A DNA stretch of 64,000 bases from Atherinomorus stipes (lineage: Eukaryota > Chordata > Actinopteri > Atheriniformes > Atherinidae). The notes under the pieces were generated by a model. It was not told the origin of the DNA and did not search any database. It was given only the letters and a program-made list of their open reading frames with translations. Of this stretch, positions 48,201 through 60,153 are shown one piece after another. The position numbers and the translations under genes were made by a program. The stretch lies in the NCBI GenBank assembly GCA_023101725.1, contig JALJCO010010476.1:2816719-2880718 (forward strand), in the 5' to 3' direction. Positions within the stretch are counted from its first letter, which is position 1; every line of letters begins with the position of its first letter.

Positions 48201-51200
48201 AAGAGCAGTGTGCATTTATAGCACAACGCCTGGCTACCATCTCACGCTCTGAACCAGTAACTTGGTCAAGGCCATGTCATCGAAAGCAGGAGAATTAACT
48301 GAGTGTTTTTGATGTTGGGGGAAGCTCCTGGAGGAAACCAGCATCAGCCTAGCATGGTCCTGGGTCAGAGTCCTCTTAATGTGAGGTGACAGCGCTAACC
48401 TCTGAGCTACAGCTCTGCTCGTGTCGTGTGCTCTCCCCTTCTAAGCCTGTGTCGGTTTTCACTAGCTCCTGAGGAAAATATCTGCCTCATTAACCGTTAG
48501 ATATCCCTTGCTAGTCACGAACTTTGTGGTTTTGTGCTTGGTTGGGAGAGTTGTGGGTTTTACCATATAAAAAGATGAAAAGAATTGTCACTGTGGACTA
48601 AAATCTTTCTATTTTAGCTCTCAGGGGTAAATTTGAGCTTGTACTTAAAATGCAGACATTTGTTTTTTGTCATTAACCAACAAGAAACATGGCTTTGAAA
48701 TAACAGCGTGTCACTTTTAAGACCATATCTCTTGTCTCTAAGTATTTAAGGATTTTTATCTAACTTCAGATTTGTTGGGTCTCCAAAAGGTTAATTATCG
48801 GGGCTGTTGTCACCACAGGACTTTTAATGTAGTCCAACTTGATGACTTTCCAAGGGTCATCTTTGCAAATTTGGAAGTTAATCTAGAGCATGAACTGAAT
48901 CAAGATTCTTAGCTTTTTCAGCTCCTTATAGTGGGCTTGTAACTTCAAAGTCTGTCATGTGAATATCCACCACTGTCACAGTGCCGGTGCTGCTAGATGA
49001 GACTTGTGGTACAAGTGAAGATAAAATGCAATCATCTCAACTAATAATGATTAATTTGCATGTACAGAATTAATGCTGACTAATTTTTCTTATGTCCTGC
49101 TGACTTACTTTTTAATGCAAAAAATACACATAATAGTATTTCTTTTTTTAAGGGGGGTAACATGCAAAATTAACTTTTTTAAGCTTTTTATTATGTTACC
49201 ATGTCATTCCATCCCCATAACACATGCCCCATGCCTCATGCATATTTGAGAAATGAATCTGAATCTCCTGTGGAAACCAACATTGGACGGCATCACCGGC
49301 GGCCATCTTACCACAGTCAAGCTCTCTCTTGAGCCCTTTGATTTCTGAATGAAGGAGAGTGATCTCCACCAAAGCGAATACTCTTATTTCGCTGAAATCT
49401 TGACGGTTTACAAACGGTTTGGTTTCTTACAAACGTTATTAATGTGGCTATAATTCTGGATGCTTGAACATGTTGAAACAGCAGCATTTCTTTTTGAAAA
49501 ATGACTTAATCGTGTAGCACAGTTGGGCATCACGGTTACTAGCTAACCTACTTACGTAAGTAGGTAATAAAGGCTGAGACCACAATTAGATCTTGGATTA
49601 AATAGCAAGGTTTAAGTACATCAGTGACGATTTTATGATGAATCCTTTTGTTTAAATTACTGTCTTTGGTTGTAGTGTGATTGGTGCGCATTTCCCAAAA
49701 CCATTGTTGCTAAAGTAATGTAATTTCACAAACTATGTTGTTAACTATGATTTTAGTAAAAGTGCCTTGTCTAAAGCCTTATTTACACCTACGGATAGAG
49801 CTTTAGCCTGCTCTTCCCATCCACCTTTTTATGTCCGATGAACCTCCTACGTGGCCAAAAGTAGATGTAATTCAGACGAGGTGGAAATCTGTGAGTGAAA
49901 CCTGGTAGTACAGTTTACTCAGAAATGTTATGATTTAATTAAATTTTATTGAATGTATTGTCTCTTTTTTAAATGAACTCAAACTCAAATCTTTTTTCTC
50001 CAACAAGTCCATACATACATATATATATACTACTCACAAAAAGTTAGGGATATTGAACTTTTGGTCAAGTCACGGTTTTGTAATTTTTTTGTTGTTAGTC
50101 ATCTTTTTGTGCATTTGTGCAGTTTTGAGAAAGTCTAATTCAGTTCACCTGGAAAGGTTGTAATGGATTTTAGGTTGGTTTTGACATCATACAAAAAACC
50201 AAATATCCCTAACTTTTTGTGAGTAGTGTATGGGGGTGTGTTTGTGTGTGTGTACGCTAGTTCTAAACACTAATTTAATATGAAGGCCTTGGGCATGTGT
50301 ATATATGTTGCACCTCGCCTGTTATAATATGAAAGTCCATGGTTATAGCTTGCTCCGCTCTGGGATTGTTAGTAATAATTATTAAGTATGTAGTTTCATA
50401 ACTACATCTCTGACGTTTTTCACAAACCAGACCGATTGAAAATTGTAATTTGAGTAAGTTATGGTTATTTAAAAAAAGTACATGACCATTAAAAGCCAGT
50501 GCTGTAAGTGAGTGAACTAACTGTGGTAAGATAGCCGCCGTTTGCGGACGTTCGGCTCCCTTGGCCAACAGCGCGGTTGAGTTAGCCATTAAATACAGTA
50601 TAAATATCTATGCCACAGAGCACCTCCAGTACCGCAAAGCTCCTCCGCCTCCCTTGCTTAGCTCCACCCCACCAGAGCATGAGAGTGTTGTGATGAGTGG
50701 AGTGGGCATGTCAGAAACAGCAGGAGGCATCTTAAAGGGACAACAGTGAATTTTTAAGGCGTCAGATGGAGTCCCATTTCTTTAGGTTGTTTTTTATGTT
50801 TACTGTATTTTCAAAACTACTGAAGGTAACACAGTTATTTGGTTATGCCATAAAAGGGAATTATGAGCTTAATAATGACATGAAACTTCCTCTTAAGTAA
50901 ATGAACAAGGTTTTAGCAACATTCAAAGCTTCATCTCTAGAGGAAAGTTGTCTCTGATCAGAGCTGCAAATCAAATTAAACCAGCTGAAGAATGCTCCAG
51001 TGTTCTTTTGTTCTGCACTCTCAGGGGATAACTTTGTGAGTTTGTCACTATATGCAACAACTTACTGAAGTGGGCTTTTGAGATTATATGCATGAGACAA
51101 GTTTACTTGCAAGAATCACAGAAATACTGCTCTCCAAACTTCTAACATTGTTTTTGGATGGTAATTGTAGTACAATTGAGGATTGGTCCAAACAGTACAT

Positions 51201-53542
51201 ACTGAAAACAGAGCTAGGGCAGCTGACAGTCTTGCCTGGGACCAGGACGAGAGGCTATTTGATGGGCCCCCCCACACCTGGATCTCTCCTTTTCGCTTGC
51301 TCTTCCTCTCCTGTTCCTCACATCTGTCTCTGCAGTGATGGGAATTGACAATAATGTTACATTAACAAACTACACATAAGCTGCAAGTACACTCTTCCTA
51401 TAGCAGAAAATGAATGAACATGTATGTTTGGCTTCTCCCTGACTGTCTCATTCAGAACAAGTTATTCTTTAAAGGAGTGATGAATAGAGTTAAAAACTTT
51501 TATGTTGTTGGCATTCTGATATGTAAATACTCCAAAGAAAAAAACGGCATTTTTTACAGCGGAGAATTGTTTTGAAACGCCAGACCTCACTTCCTCTGTA
51601 ATACAGTTGGGTACGGTGCTAATTTGCAGCTTTCCCGGAGACCACGTTGACTTCATTTTGCTTGGCTACACCTTATTTGGCTATGACCTTATTTGGGTGG
51701 TCAGCGCGGCGGAGTTTGCTAAGGCTACTGCTGCAACAACCCAGACAGTGGCTCGTTTATCAGACAAGACAGCATTTAGAAAATAAATAAACTTACAGGT
51801 AAGGACAAGGTTGTGGTCGCTCCCTCAGTGCTGATGCAGAAGTTTTCTTTTAAATCCATTTGTTTGAAAATCCAGACCTGACTGCACAAAAGTTACTACG
51901 AGCTCCATACACGAAGCTGAATCAAAAGGGAGGGGAGGGGGGAGCGGACGGTGCATAAACGTTAGGAGAGAGAGGGGGGGGGGGGGGGGGGTGGCAGTAT
52001 ACAGTCAGAGTTTACAATTTACCCATTTAAGAAAATCTAAGAAGAAGAGTAGGAAGCGGGCATTTGAAAGTGTCAAAAGTTTAAATTACTTTGACAACTT
52101 TTAAGTGGTTGGACATGCCACCGCTGTGTACACTTATTTTTTTCCCACCTTTTCTGAAGTAGACGAACTACCTCCTCTACAGACGCCATGTATGTCATAC
52201 GGACAAGCCAATTTTGTCCGTATCCGGAAGTATGACGCAAGCTTTAGGGTGTGCCGCTGTGCCGTTAAATAAGTTTGCCAAATAGTTTTTCTCACTAGCC
52301 TACCCACAGTCTTCATAGTCGAGCTTGGGTATTGTTTCTGTACCTGCTGGTAATTAATATCAATTTATATTGTAGTGGTTGCTGTAGCTGGTCCTGGGGC
52401 GGGTTTGTTAGAATATTTCCCATCATGCTTTGTGGCTCCCCCATTCCATTCTGCACTTTGAGTTAAGTGTATATGTGACCCCTATAGTTAATAATGAGAT
52501 TCAGAGGCTAACAGAAAAGCAGTTGTTCTTGCTCAATCCAACACTTGTCAATAGTAAGGCACACTCAAATTTTAACAGCCCAAACAGACTCCTGTGGTGG
52601 CACCCACTACTGAAAAAGAGTTAGCGATTAGAGCTTTCACCTCAGTCTCCAAAAGTTGATAGATTTGTTGTTAGTCACTATTTTTGTGTGGGAAAAGTGA
52701 AAACCTATTACGCGAGGGCTCTGTTCATCCATCCTGTTTATCTAAATATGTTATGAAAAAAAATGTAAGTTTAATTCAGTAAAACAGCAGAACTATAGCA
52801 ACTTTGAGATGAAAAAATAAATGTTTTTTTTTCTTTTTCCTCTCTTTCAGGTAAGTATGTGTACCAACCCATGACCAATGTGTGCCAGCTGCCCAGCACC
52901 ACTGTTCCACCTTTGGGCTCAGAGTGCAGCAGCACCATGGACCTGTCTGTCTCTCTGGCCGAGCGCTTCCTGAAGCTGGCACCAAGCTTCCAGTCCCCGC
53001 CACACTTGGAATCGCCCAAGTACTGCGTCATCGCAGACCTGTTTGTGGATGACTACATCGTTAAACGGATCAATGGGAAGATGTGCTACGTGCAGCGCCC
53101 CCCACCTCCTTTACCAGAACCGCCTCGTCCTCCTACCCCTCTCCCACCAGCTCCGGAAACACCACAGATGCCCCAAAATCCCACTCAGCCTCAGCAACCA
53201 CTTAAGACACCACCACCACCGCCAACCCAGCATACGCCATCACCTGTGCAGCCAGTCCAACAGGTGTACAGTGATCACAAACACCCCTCCCCTGTTGATA
53301 AGATTAAAGGCCCCAAAATGGACCACTGCTCCTCTCCATCCAGCTCCGAGGACTCTGGTATCAACGCACTGGGTCTGCACTACTTGGAGTCCTGTGAGGA
53401 GGAAAGTGAGGAGGAGGATGATGAGCTGAGCACAGATGGGAACTCCAGCCCCGGGAGTCTCTGGGATCAGGACGACTGTTCTCTTCTTTCTCCATCCAAA
53501 TCTATGATAGAGATCATCGAAAAGATCGAAACAACTGTGTAG
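36072..53542 (+). CDS. UPF0524 protein, C3orf70 homolog
   Basis: Two coding exons, 36072-36255 and 52851-53542, give 291 codons ending ETTV-TAG; human C3orf70 is about 250. The family has no known biochemical activity; zebrafish work I recall links it to neural and neurobehavioural development. The N-terminal 61 residues are nearly invariant: MAASGAHK, CDGLSICATHSHGKCFKL and the Cys/His-rich HWCCHLGWCHCKYVYQPM, which could bind metal (inference). Next come ISVSL-like DLSVSLAERFLKLAPSFQ and the YCVIADLFVDDYIVKRINGK block, then a proline-rich stretch (about residues 144-197) longer than in human. The C-terminus has DHCSSPSSSEDSGINALG, an acidic run and IEIIEKIETTV. The 16.6-kb intron splits the HC|K codon pair exactly as expected. 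Confidence 0.93.
43440..43530. promoter_or_regulatory. Candidate intronic enhancer-like block
   Basis: CAATTATGCATATCCAATTA followed by TCAGCAGCTTCAATTAG combines POU-like and several homeodomain-type ATTA sites in 40 bases. This is composition-based inference; no cross-species alignment was available. Confidence 0.25.
44295..44460. promoter_or_regulatory. Candidate intronic enhancer-like block with inverted TTGGGCTAAT
   Basis: TTGGGCTAAT near 44302 and its exact inverse ATTAGCCCAA near 44393 flank an AT-rich core with ATGAATGAATTAATTT, followed by GGCTAATTACCTCC. It may be a conserved noncoding element or a small decayed inverted-repeat element. Confidence 0.25.
45112..45210 (+). repeat. 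LINE2-type SINE/LINE 3' tail
   Basis: GGGGATAGGCTCCAGAAACC then CCCGCGACCCTGAACTGGAT and AAGCG...AAAAATGACTGACTGACTG matches the common vertebrate tail (CTCCAG...CCGCGACCCT...GATAAGCG) with a short simple-repeat end. Confidence 0.7.
45545..45640 (-). repeat. tRNA-like SINE head, antisense
   Basis: On the minus strand the sequence reads TTTGGCCAAATGGTTAGCTC (A-box-like) and, about 30 bases on, GGGGATTGAATCC (B-box-like), the spacing of a tRNA-derived pol III promoter. A different family from the copies at 923 and 21614. Confidence 0.55.
46929..46949. repeat. (GAA)n microsatellite
   Basis: Short run of GAAGAAGAAGAAGAAG followed by A's in the C3orf70 intron. Confidence 0.8.
47400..47883. mobile_element. 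MITE with inverted ends in the C3orf70 intron
   Basis: Left end TAAAGGCGCTATAGAAGATG and the reverse complement of the right end, TAAAGGCATTATAGAAGATG, match at 18 of 20 and continue TTT. About 484 bp, no ORF; interior contains a tight GCGCATGCGC palindrome at about 47468-47477. Confidence 0.75.
48330..48420 (-). repeat. Possible tRNA-like SINE fragment, antisense
   Basis: On the minus strand GAGCTGTAGCTCAGAGGTTA then GCGCTGTCACC gives a good A-box-like head, but the expected B box is degenerate (GACTCTGACCCAGG). Confidence 0.4.
50029..50230. mobile_element. Tc1/mariner-type MITE
   Basis: CTACTCACAAAAAGTTAGGG at the left and its exact inverse CCCTAACTTTTTGTGAGTAG at the right (50207-50226) bound a 200-bp ORF-less element, with ATAT and AAATAT continuing inward. 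TA dinucleotides flank both sides, as expected for a Tc1/mariner insertion. Confidence 0.85.
51974..51991. repeat. G18 homopolymer run
   Basis: Eighteen consecutive G on + within GGGAGGGGAGG-type sequence (51930-51991), in an AT-rich intron. Potential G-quadruplex; also a place where base calls are unreliable. Confidence 0.85.
52851..53542 (+). CDS. C3orf70 homolog exon 2 (terminal)
   Basis: 692 bases after CTCTCTTTCAG. The exon itself starts GTAAGTATG, which mimics a donor site, but the frame CAC T|GT AAG TAT GTG restores HCKYVYQPM. It encodes the proline-rich and acidic Ser-rich C-terminus and TAG at 53540-53542. Confidence 0.95.
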
Positions 53543-55350
53543 CTGGCACGCTGTCGACATGGACGCCTTCTGTGAGGATGAGCTGAAGAGCAGACTCTTA
53601 CAAATGAGAATAACATTCTAGGATTTATTTACACCAACCAATAGGGAACAGACCCCCTCTAGTGCATCTGTAGGGCTTTGGGGGGTGGGGGGTTGTCTTT
53701 GAGACAAATTTGTTTTCCTGCAGGTGGTTGAGGACTGTACACCCACAACCTCATGCAGCCTCTTCTCTGTCCAATTTCCCTGCATGGAGTTCATTTTTTA
53801 GAAATTATTAGAATAAAGGAGGAAGCACAAGAATATCAAACACATGCACAGTGGACCAAAAAGACCTCCTCAACACAATTATATGGTGAAAAAGCTGAAA
53901 CTCAAAGGATTTTAGAGAATGGTGAGGAAAAATTATAGGCTTTTTTGCGAGACTTCTTGTTAGGTATGTTACTGGAGATGATGTTTGAACAAAGGCAGTA
54001 TGTTTCATGATTATAGCGAGCAGCTCGGTAATTCTTAGTGTTCTCCTGTTGCCAGTCTGACAGACTTTTAGTCTAATTCAGCATTCAAGTGGCAGATAAG
54101 CACACCATCCCTTGTTCTCTGGTCAGTGGCTCCACCCACGTGTATTACTAATTCTGACACTTCAGCATAATGACTACAAGGCCAGCTACCTCTTATGGGC
54201 CTAAAGCACATCAGCCTTTTTAACCCATTAATGGCGCAGCTCTGAGCTGCTGGACTGACCTGCTCTTGTCACGTTAATGAAAAGATTGTGGGTCCACAGT
54301 TTGTCTGCACTTTACTAACACGATCAGAGGCGGGATGTCGGTCAGTCAGCAGGTCGGTATTTGACAATCAAGGATTACATGGAAGCACATTCCTATACTG
54401 TACCTGCCAGTGAGGACCAAGGCTACTTCTATTTATCAGGCTTTGACATTATTCTTCTGACCGCATTTTCTGGTCAAGCCCAAATGAGCTGCAGTGCTGT
54501 TCAGGTTAAGACAGGGTGTCAAGCAAAACATGACTTGCAATGACCTCTGTTAGCAGCCAAGAAATTGAAAGAGCATAGTATGGACTTGGCTTTGACAGAG
54601 CGACAGTGACTAAAGTAGGAGCGATGTCATGCGAGAGACTAGTAAAATACATGACGTAGAGGGAATCTAATTTATTCTTATTAACATATATTATAACACA
54701 TCTGCATTGTTATTTGCTTCTGGGGCTCTTGAGTGTGGACTGTGTTTTCACTGATTGTAGCGGAGGGTGGGAAAGAAGTAGATTAGACTAGTATGTCACA
54801 GATAACTTGTAATATTGGGCAGAAATTATCATTTATTCCAGTTTTAAAGGGAGATTACAGTATGAGATGGGATGCTGAATACATGTTGTGCTGTTGTGAT
54901 TGATTTGATAAGAAATGAGCCAGCCCCTTATTACTTAGTGAAACAAAGCAGGGCTGGGTCTGTTCAGTTCTATGTTTTTATTTTGTTTTGTTTTTTCCTA
55001 AGTGGCTTTCTGGAGAGTTATCAGGAAAAAAAATCACCAAAAGTTTCACAAATTTAGTTAGTATTGCTGCAATTCTTTAAGCACTAGCTCTTAAAAAAGA
55101 AGTCATTTTGCATGACTGCATTCATTCCCTGTTTTCGACTAATCCAACTGAACAGATTATGTGATTCATTGTTCAAAGAGCTGACAAATATCACATTAGC
55201 TCTTTAAATAGTGTTTTTTATTATTATTATTCAAGGACAGCCCTTGACATTACACTGAACAGAGTCCCTCTTAATGCAGTTTAAAAAAAATATGTTATGT
55301 TCTTATTATTGTTATATTATTTTCATATGAATAAATCGTAATGAAACTGA
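53543..55350 (+). other. Probable 3' UTR of the C3orf70 homolog
   Basis: AATAAA signals at 53812-53817 and 55330-55335; the distal one is followed by GTCTTGGTTTGTTTTTTGCA, a good GT-rich element. No mobile element or ORF with coding signature is seen. Confidence 0.55.
55330..55335 (+). terminator. Candidate distal poly(A) signal of the C3orf70 homolog
   Basis: AATAAA in TATGAATAAATCG with a T/G-rich downstream stretch within 50 bases. Confidence 0.5.
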
Positions 55351-58300
55351 CGTTCTTCCTGTCTTGGTTTGTTTTTTGCAGTCAGTGTTGACATTTTTAA
55401 AATTTTCTTCATATGACACACAGATGACCAATACATTCCAGTCACGTTGAAATTTCAAATTAAAGTGAGATCCAGTAAAATTGAGTCACTACTTTTGCTG
55501 CAGATGTCTCTTCTAATGTGTCTTGAAGAACGTCCTTGATTTTCACTCATTCATTCCCTCCTTTGAAACCTCTTCATGCTTTTCACCGCATTTGCACACA
55601 AATATATTTAAAAGATATAACAACAAAGTTAAGATGGGAGAAAGTTCAAATATGATTGGTGCAACAGTTTTATGCAAGGCATAAGAGTTGCGCTCCTGCA
55701 TCTGTAGCTCTCAATCTTCTGCCAGCAATACAGGTGGAGTCCTGCCATGTCCTCTGGGCCTCTTTCCCAGACAATCTTTTCCATACTTTGTCTAGAAGCT
55801 GATTTTATGAGACCGTGCAAGAGCCTTTCTCACCTTGACTGCAATCCGAGATTGATTTCTCGTGCTCCTCTTCTCCACGTGCATTGTGTGTATCGATTCT
55901 TTCACTTGTGCAGAGAAAACCAAGACAAGGATGAAATGCTAATCAGTTTATAAAAATGTACATCCCCTATCCTGCACCGTGAGGTGTCGTGCAAATGCGT
56001 ATCAGCAGACAACATGGAGGAAGAGTAGAGAAAAAGGTGAAATGGGAGCGGGTGCAGGGACAGTCGGAAGAGAGGAAGCTCAATTAAAAGGATGATGATG
56101 CAAGTACATGTAAAGTCTCAGCATGGACTCTGTGTGTGCATAAGAATGTGTGTACTTTGCACACCGCTGTGTGCATTTAACAATTTAGAATTTTTTTTTT
56201 CTGTCAAAGCTTCACACATACTTCATAAAGAGATCACTGCTACGTGTACTGCCAATCCCTCCCAGCAAAGTCATTCAATTGGCAGACACCTTCAGCAGTG
56301 AGTGCAGCAAACACACACACAGGAAGGCACACACTATATCAAAAAACGTCCTTGTTCAAGGACTGCTTCACAGGCAGGACTGGATCAGCTCAACACACAC
56401 GATACAGAGAGATGTTGTCAGTTCCACTTTTCTTCATTTTGATGTGTGAACAAACATGTGAGCTTTCAAAGGAGAATTTTTTTTCTTTAAATTTCATGCA
56501 ATTGAGTATTTTTCTCCAGGGGATGCGATAAGCAGAATTCAGAAGAGGGTGTAAGCCACAAAATGAAAATGTGGAGCAAGCAAGTACTCACCTGTGTATG
56601 TTCAAGTGGATTTAAATTAGAATGATGCAAATTTATTCCCTCTGCTGGACAGGTCCTGCAAGACGGTTTAGCAAGACGAAGCAAACTCTTGAGTGGTGTT
56701 GCAATGTTCTACTAGCAACTACATCTGCCCATGTATTACCCCTACTTCTTCCCATTATCTCTATAAAACTTAGAACCTTTTTTTTTTCTTTTACAATGAG
56801 AAAAAAGTACAGAATTTCACCTGAGGAAAAAAAGAACACGTGTGGCGGGATGGCTAAAAATAAATCTGAATAAAGAGCGGAATCAAATCCACTGTATGCA
56901 GAGACTGAAGAGGCCCAAAAAACCCAATAACAATCCTAAATGCACCTTAAAAGCCATAATGGTACTCCCACCTAATTAGCAATAAAAATGATTTAGCCTC
57001 TCCTCCAATTATGGAATCAGAAACCCATTGCAGGAGGAAAAGACGAGCTGATAAAAAATTTACCAAACAAGAACCAAGACACTTTTAGTGATCTATGAAT
57101 AGGTTTTAAAAGTTAATCAATTTAAAAGTATGGCCCATTATGCTTTATGTCAAAAGCTACCTCTAGACCAGTTCATATTTCAGTATTAACACTCAGAGTG
57201 TGTTAGGGATTAGGCACTCAGTATAATCTCAGATTATATTTTTATATTTAACTGTACACCAAGAAAAGAGAAACCCTTGTTATTTTGTTAAATGGGGCTG
57301 AACTAGAATTACACGTAGTTGCAGAATTTTAGTTTTAAACCATGAGTAATGTAAAATGTTGACTGTGAATATGACATTGAACACCATTAATAAGCAGCTA
57401 AAATAACCCTTATACGCCACCGATCTTACAGAGTAAAAACTAAATAATGGGTAACACCTGGATGTCGAGGAGCTCACCTAATTTCCAACAGTTCATCTCA
57501 CTGAAATAATTATCAGTTCCCTTAAAAGATCCAATACCACATTTCAGACAGACTTCAGCAGCACTTGTTTCATGTCAAAAGGACCATTTATGCGGCAGCA
57601 TACCATGACTGAGACTGGCCTGATGCAAGCACCATGAAGGTACCAGGGGAACCTACCAGCAGTCAGCTGATAAACAGACACATGGCTTTGCCTTGGCCAT
57701 GCTCGGTGGGTGATGGGCTTCTGATAAGCTCCGTAAACACCACAGTGTCACCTGAAGTGCAGCTCTGCTCTCCCTGCCTGTAAAATATTCATTACTTTTT
57801 TCGTCAGTGTCTGCCCTCGTCTTTGAAATGGATTTTGACCACTTTTTCCTTTTAGACACAGAGCGTGACTTTCTCCCTGCAAACTGCAGACAACAGCTTT
57901 AAGCCTTAGTCTCTGTTCGAAAGTATTCCTTTTTTGTTGCTGAAAGCTACTTGGTGATTCATTCTTTTGCCACTTCTACTGAAAACTGGTGAGTGTTATT
58001 TTTTGTGAAGGCAGAATGACTCAGTGATGTAGCTAAAACACAACAATGTGATGGTTGTTGCTGTAAACTGGTGTGCATTTGCTGATGAATCTTAGCGGAA
58101 GAAAGCAAAACAGAAAAAAATCACATATAATTCGCAACACACTGCAAGTTTAATGAACGGTATAAGATGCTCCCACCCCCACTTAGTTGAGGTAACCTCT
58201 CTTATTAATATGATCATAGACTGTGTTGAATAAATTAATTAGTTTACATTTACACACACAGAAAAATGTGTTTTGATTTCTTTTTATCTTGCAGTCATAA

Positions 58301-58760
58301 TACTCTTGATACTGGTCATTAACCAAGCTGTGTTTCTCATGCACTGAGGGGATGTCTGAATTAATCGTAACCGCATAAAATAGTCAGAGGATGAGAAGAA
58401 AGCCTCTTAAAAGCCAGTTCAGTTACTGTAAATTGGGCACCTTAAATCTTTTCTCATTTTTAAAAAAATCTTCAAAATAAGACAAGTGGGAAAGTAAGAT
58501 ATCACTTATCAGACACAGCTAGAAATGTATTTATAAAGTTTGAATAAAACAAGATTAATGCAGTTCTTTAATGATGAATCCTGTTTATAGCAGCACTAAG
58601 AAGACAAGATTTTTTTTCCCCAGTAAATAAACAGAAAGTGTTAAATGTATGCATTTGACTACTTGCCCCAAACTATGATTAAAAACCTGTATGATTGCTA
58701 TGTTAGGCTGTTGTGTCAGTATTATATGACAGCAATTGCAATCCATCCATCCATCTTAAA
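55351..58760. other. Intergenic DNA downstream of the C3orf70 homolog
   Basis: No gene recognised. The block around 56930-57050 (ACCTAATTAGCAATAAAAAT then GATTTAGCCTCTCCTCCAAT) has homeodomain-type sites and looks unusually unlike repeat DNA, so it is a candidate conserved noncoding element. The rest is AT-rich sequence without identifiable features. Confidence 0.5.
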
Positions 58761-58761
58761 G

Positions 58762-59641
58762 GAATAGTATAGCCACAGAATGATGTGTGTTCATTTTCTA
58801 CTCACCCTCATGCTGAGCAAGACTGTGGAGCACTTTTTTAATATCTCAAATGCAGCCAGAGATTGGACAGGTTTTCGTTTCCCTCCAACTTTCATATAAT
58901 GGAGTTCACCGGTGACTGATCAAAAAGGTCCACAAAAGTCCACAAAAACTTGGCAATATTTATACATACTGCTCGTCTAATGTAATCCAAGTGTCCTGAG
59001 CGCGTGGCATTCCATAATTTACTCGAAACAACATAATTTAGTACATTTCTATAGCCTAAACAGTACTACACTGCAGTTTCTATTTGTGCGTTCATGCATG
59101 TTCACAACACTACGGAAGCCGCGGCGTTCAGCACCTACTCTGCCAATAATGCAAGCATAGAAGAAGAAATTTGCTGTTTACATTGTGCTAAGAGCGAATG
59201 AGCTGCGGACAAACCGGGACTTGATTTGATACCCTGCCCTGGGGCAGACTGACGGAAGCGTGGCAGCCATTTCGCGCCTACGGCCCCTCCAACCACCACC
59301 GGAACCATTCACACGCATTCATACACCAGTGGTGCCCCCACTGGAGGCAAGGAGGGTTAAGTGTCTTGCCTAAGGACACAACGGTAGATGGCTGGGGGAT
59401 CGGGATTCGAACCGCCGAGTACATTTGACGAGCAGTATGGAGGAATTTTACCAAGTTTTTGTGGACTTTGATGGACCTTTTTGTTTCAGTCGTTGGTGAA
59501 CTCCTTTATATGAACGTTGGGGAAAACGAAAACATGTCCGATCTCCGGCTGCATGTGATATATTAGAAAAGTGCACCAGTCTTGCTCAGCATGAGGGTGA
59601 GTAGAAAATGAATGCACATCGTTCTCAGGGTGTACTATTAT
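58762..59641. mobile_element. Foldback-like element with about 220-bp inverted repeats
   Basis: The left arm (58762-about 58985) and the reverse complement of the right arm (about 59420-59641) are alignable along their whole length, sharing ATTTTCTACTCACCCTCATG, CTGAGCAAGACTG, AAAGTCCACAAAAACTTGG and CATACTGCTCGTC. No transposase ORF; the loop holds a SINE. Confidence 0.8.
59228..59418 (-). repeat. tRNA-derived SINE in the loop of the foldback element
   Basis: The minus strand begins GGCGGTTCGAATCCCGATCC, a canonical B box, then TTGTGTCCTTAGGCAAGACA and CTTAACCCTCCTTGCC, a body I recall as common in fish SINEs, ending near CCCAGGGCAGGGTATC. Confidence 0.75.
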
Positions 59642-59678
59642 TACTACTACTTTCTTAGCTTTTTTTTTTTTTTCATTT

Positions 59679-60153
59679 TAAAGGGACTAGAGGCAGGAAT
59701 TTAAAACCAAACAAACATGCATGTCCATTTCTTTTAATACTAATGGGTGATGAAGCGCTAAATACCAAAAATAACCTTTCCACCCATGTTTCTCTCCGTT
59801 GCCTTGAACAGGTGTGTGTGCTGCAAAATGCGCTGCAATTCGGTGTCCGAATTTCCCGCGCTGACCTGTGGGCATGACATCAATTGACGCTACATCCGCA
59901 GTTTTGATACAGGAAGAAGACGGTCGCAGTAAATTCAAACACTGTAAGTGATAGTTATGGATTCTTCTGCCGTCAGCAAATGATCCAGATCAACTGAAAG
60001 ACACTAAAAAGTGTAACTACGAAGAAAAAGTGTAGTAAGCAACATTATAGCTTCAGTTTGTGCACACTCCCGTGACGGCTTGGCTCGCTGCTGCAGTTAC
60101 CTGAAGCGCCAGTCGCAAGTTTTGTTTCTTAATTTTGCCTCAAGTCCCTTTAA
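59679..60153. mobile_element. MITE adjacent to the foldback element
   Basis: Left end TTAAAGGGACTAGAGGCAGG and the reverse complement of the right end, TTAAAGGGACTTGAGGCAAA, match at 17 of 20. About 475 bp without a coding ORF. It starts only 38 bp after the foldback element. Confidence 0.7.

Larger units (their letters stand above)
36256..52850 (+). other. 16.6-kb intron of the C3orf70 homolog
   Basis: Mostly unique-looking AT-rich sequence with few old repeats up to 45000, then MITEs at 47400-47883 and 50029-50230, a LINE-type tail at 45112-45210, SINE fragments at 45545-45640 and 48330-48420, and a G18 run. Homeodomain-type TAATTA clusters around 38700-38720, 43475-43530 and 44300-44455 are candidates for conserved regulatory elements but are not proven. 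Confidence 0.75.

Noticed and set aside
52190..52220. Inverted repeat ATACGGACAA / TTGTCCGTAT as a regulatory site
   Set aside because: A 10-bp perfect stem is expected by chance in 64 kb and nothing else supports a function.
53043..53429. Alternative + frame inside C3orf70 exon 2 (His/Arg/Leu-rich)
   Set aside because: A frame-shifted reading of the proline-rich region; its composition follows directly from CCN-rich codons.
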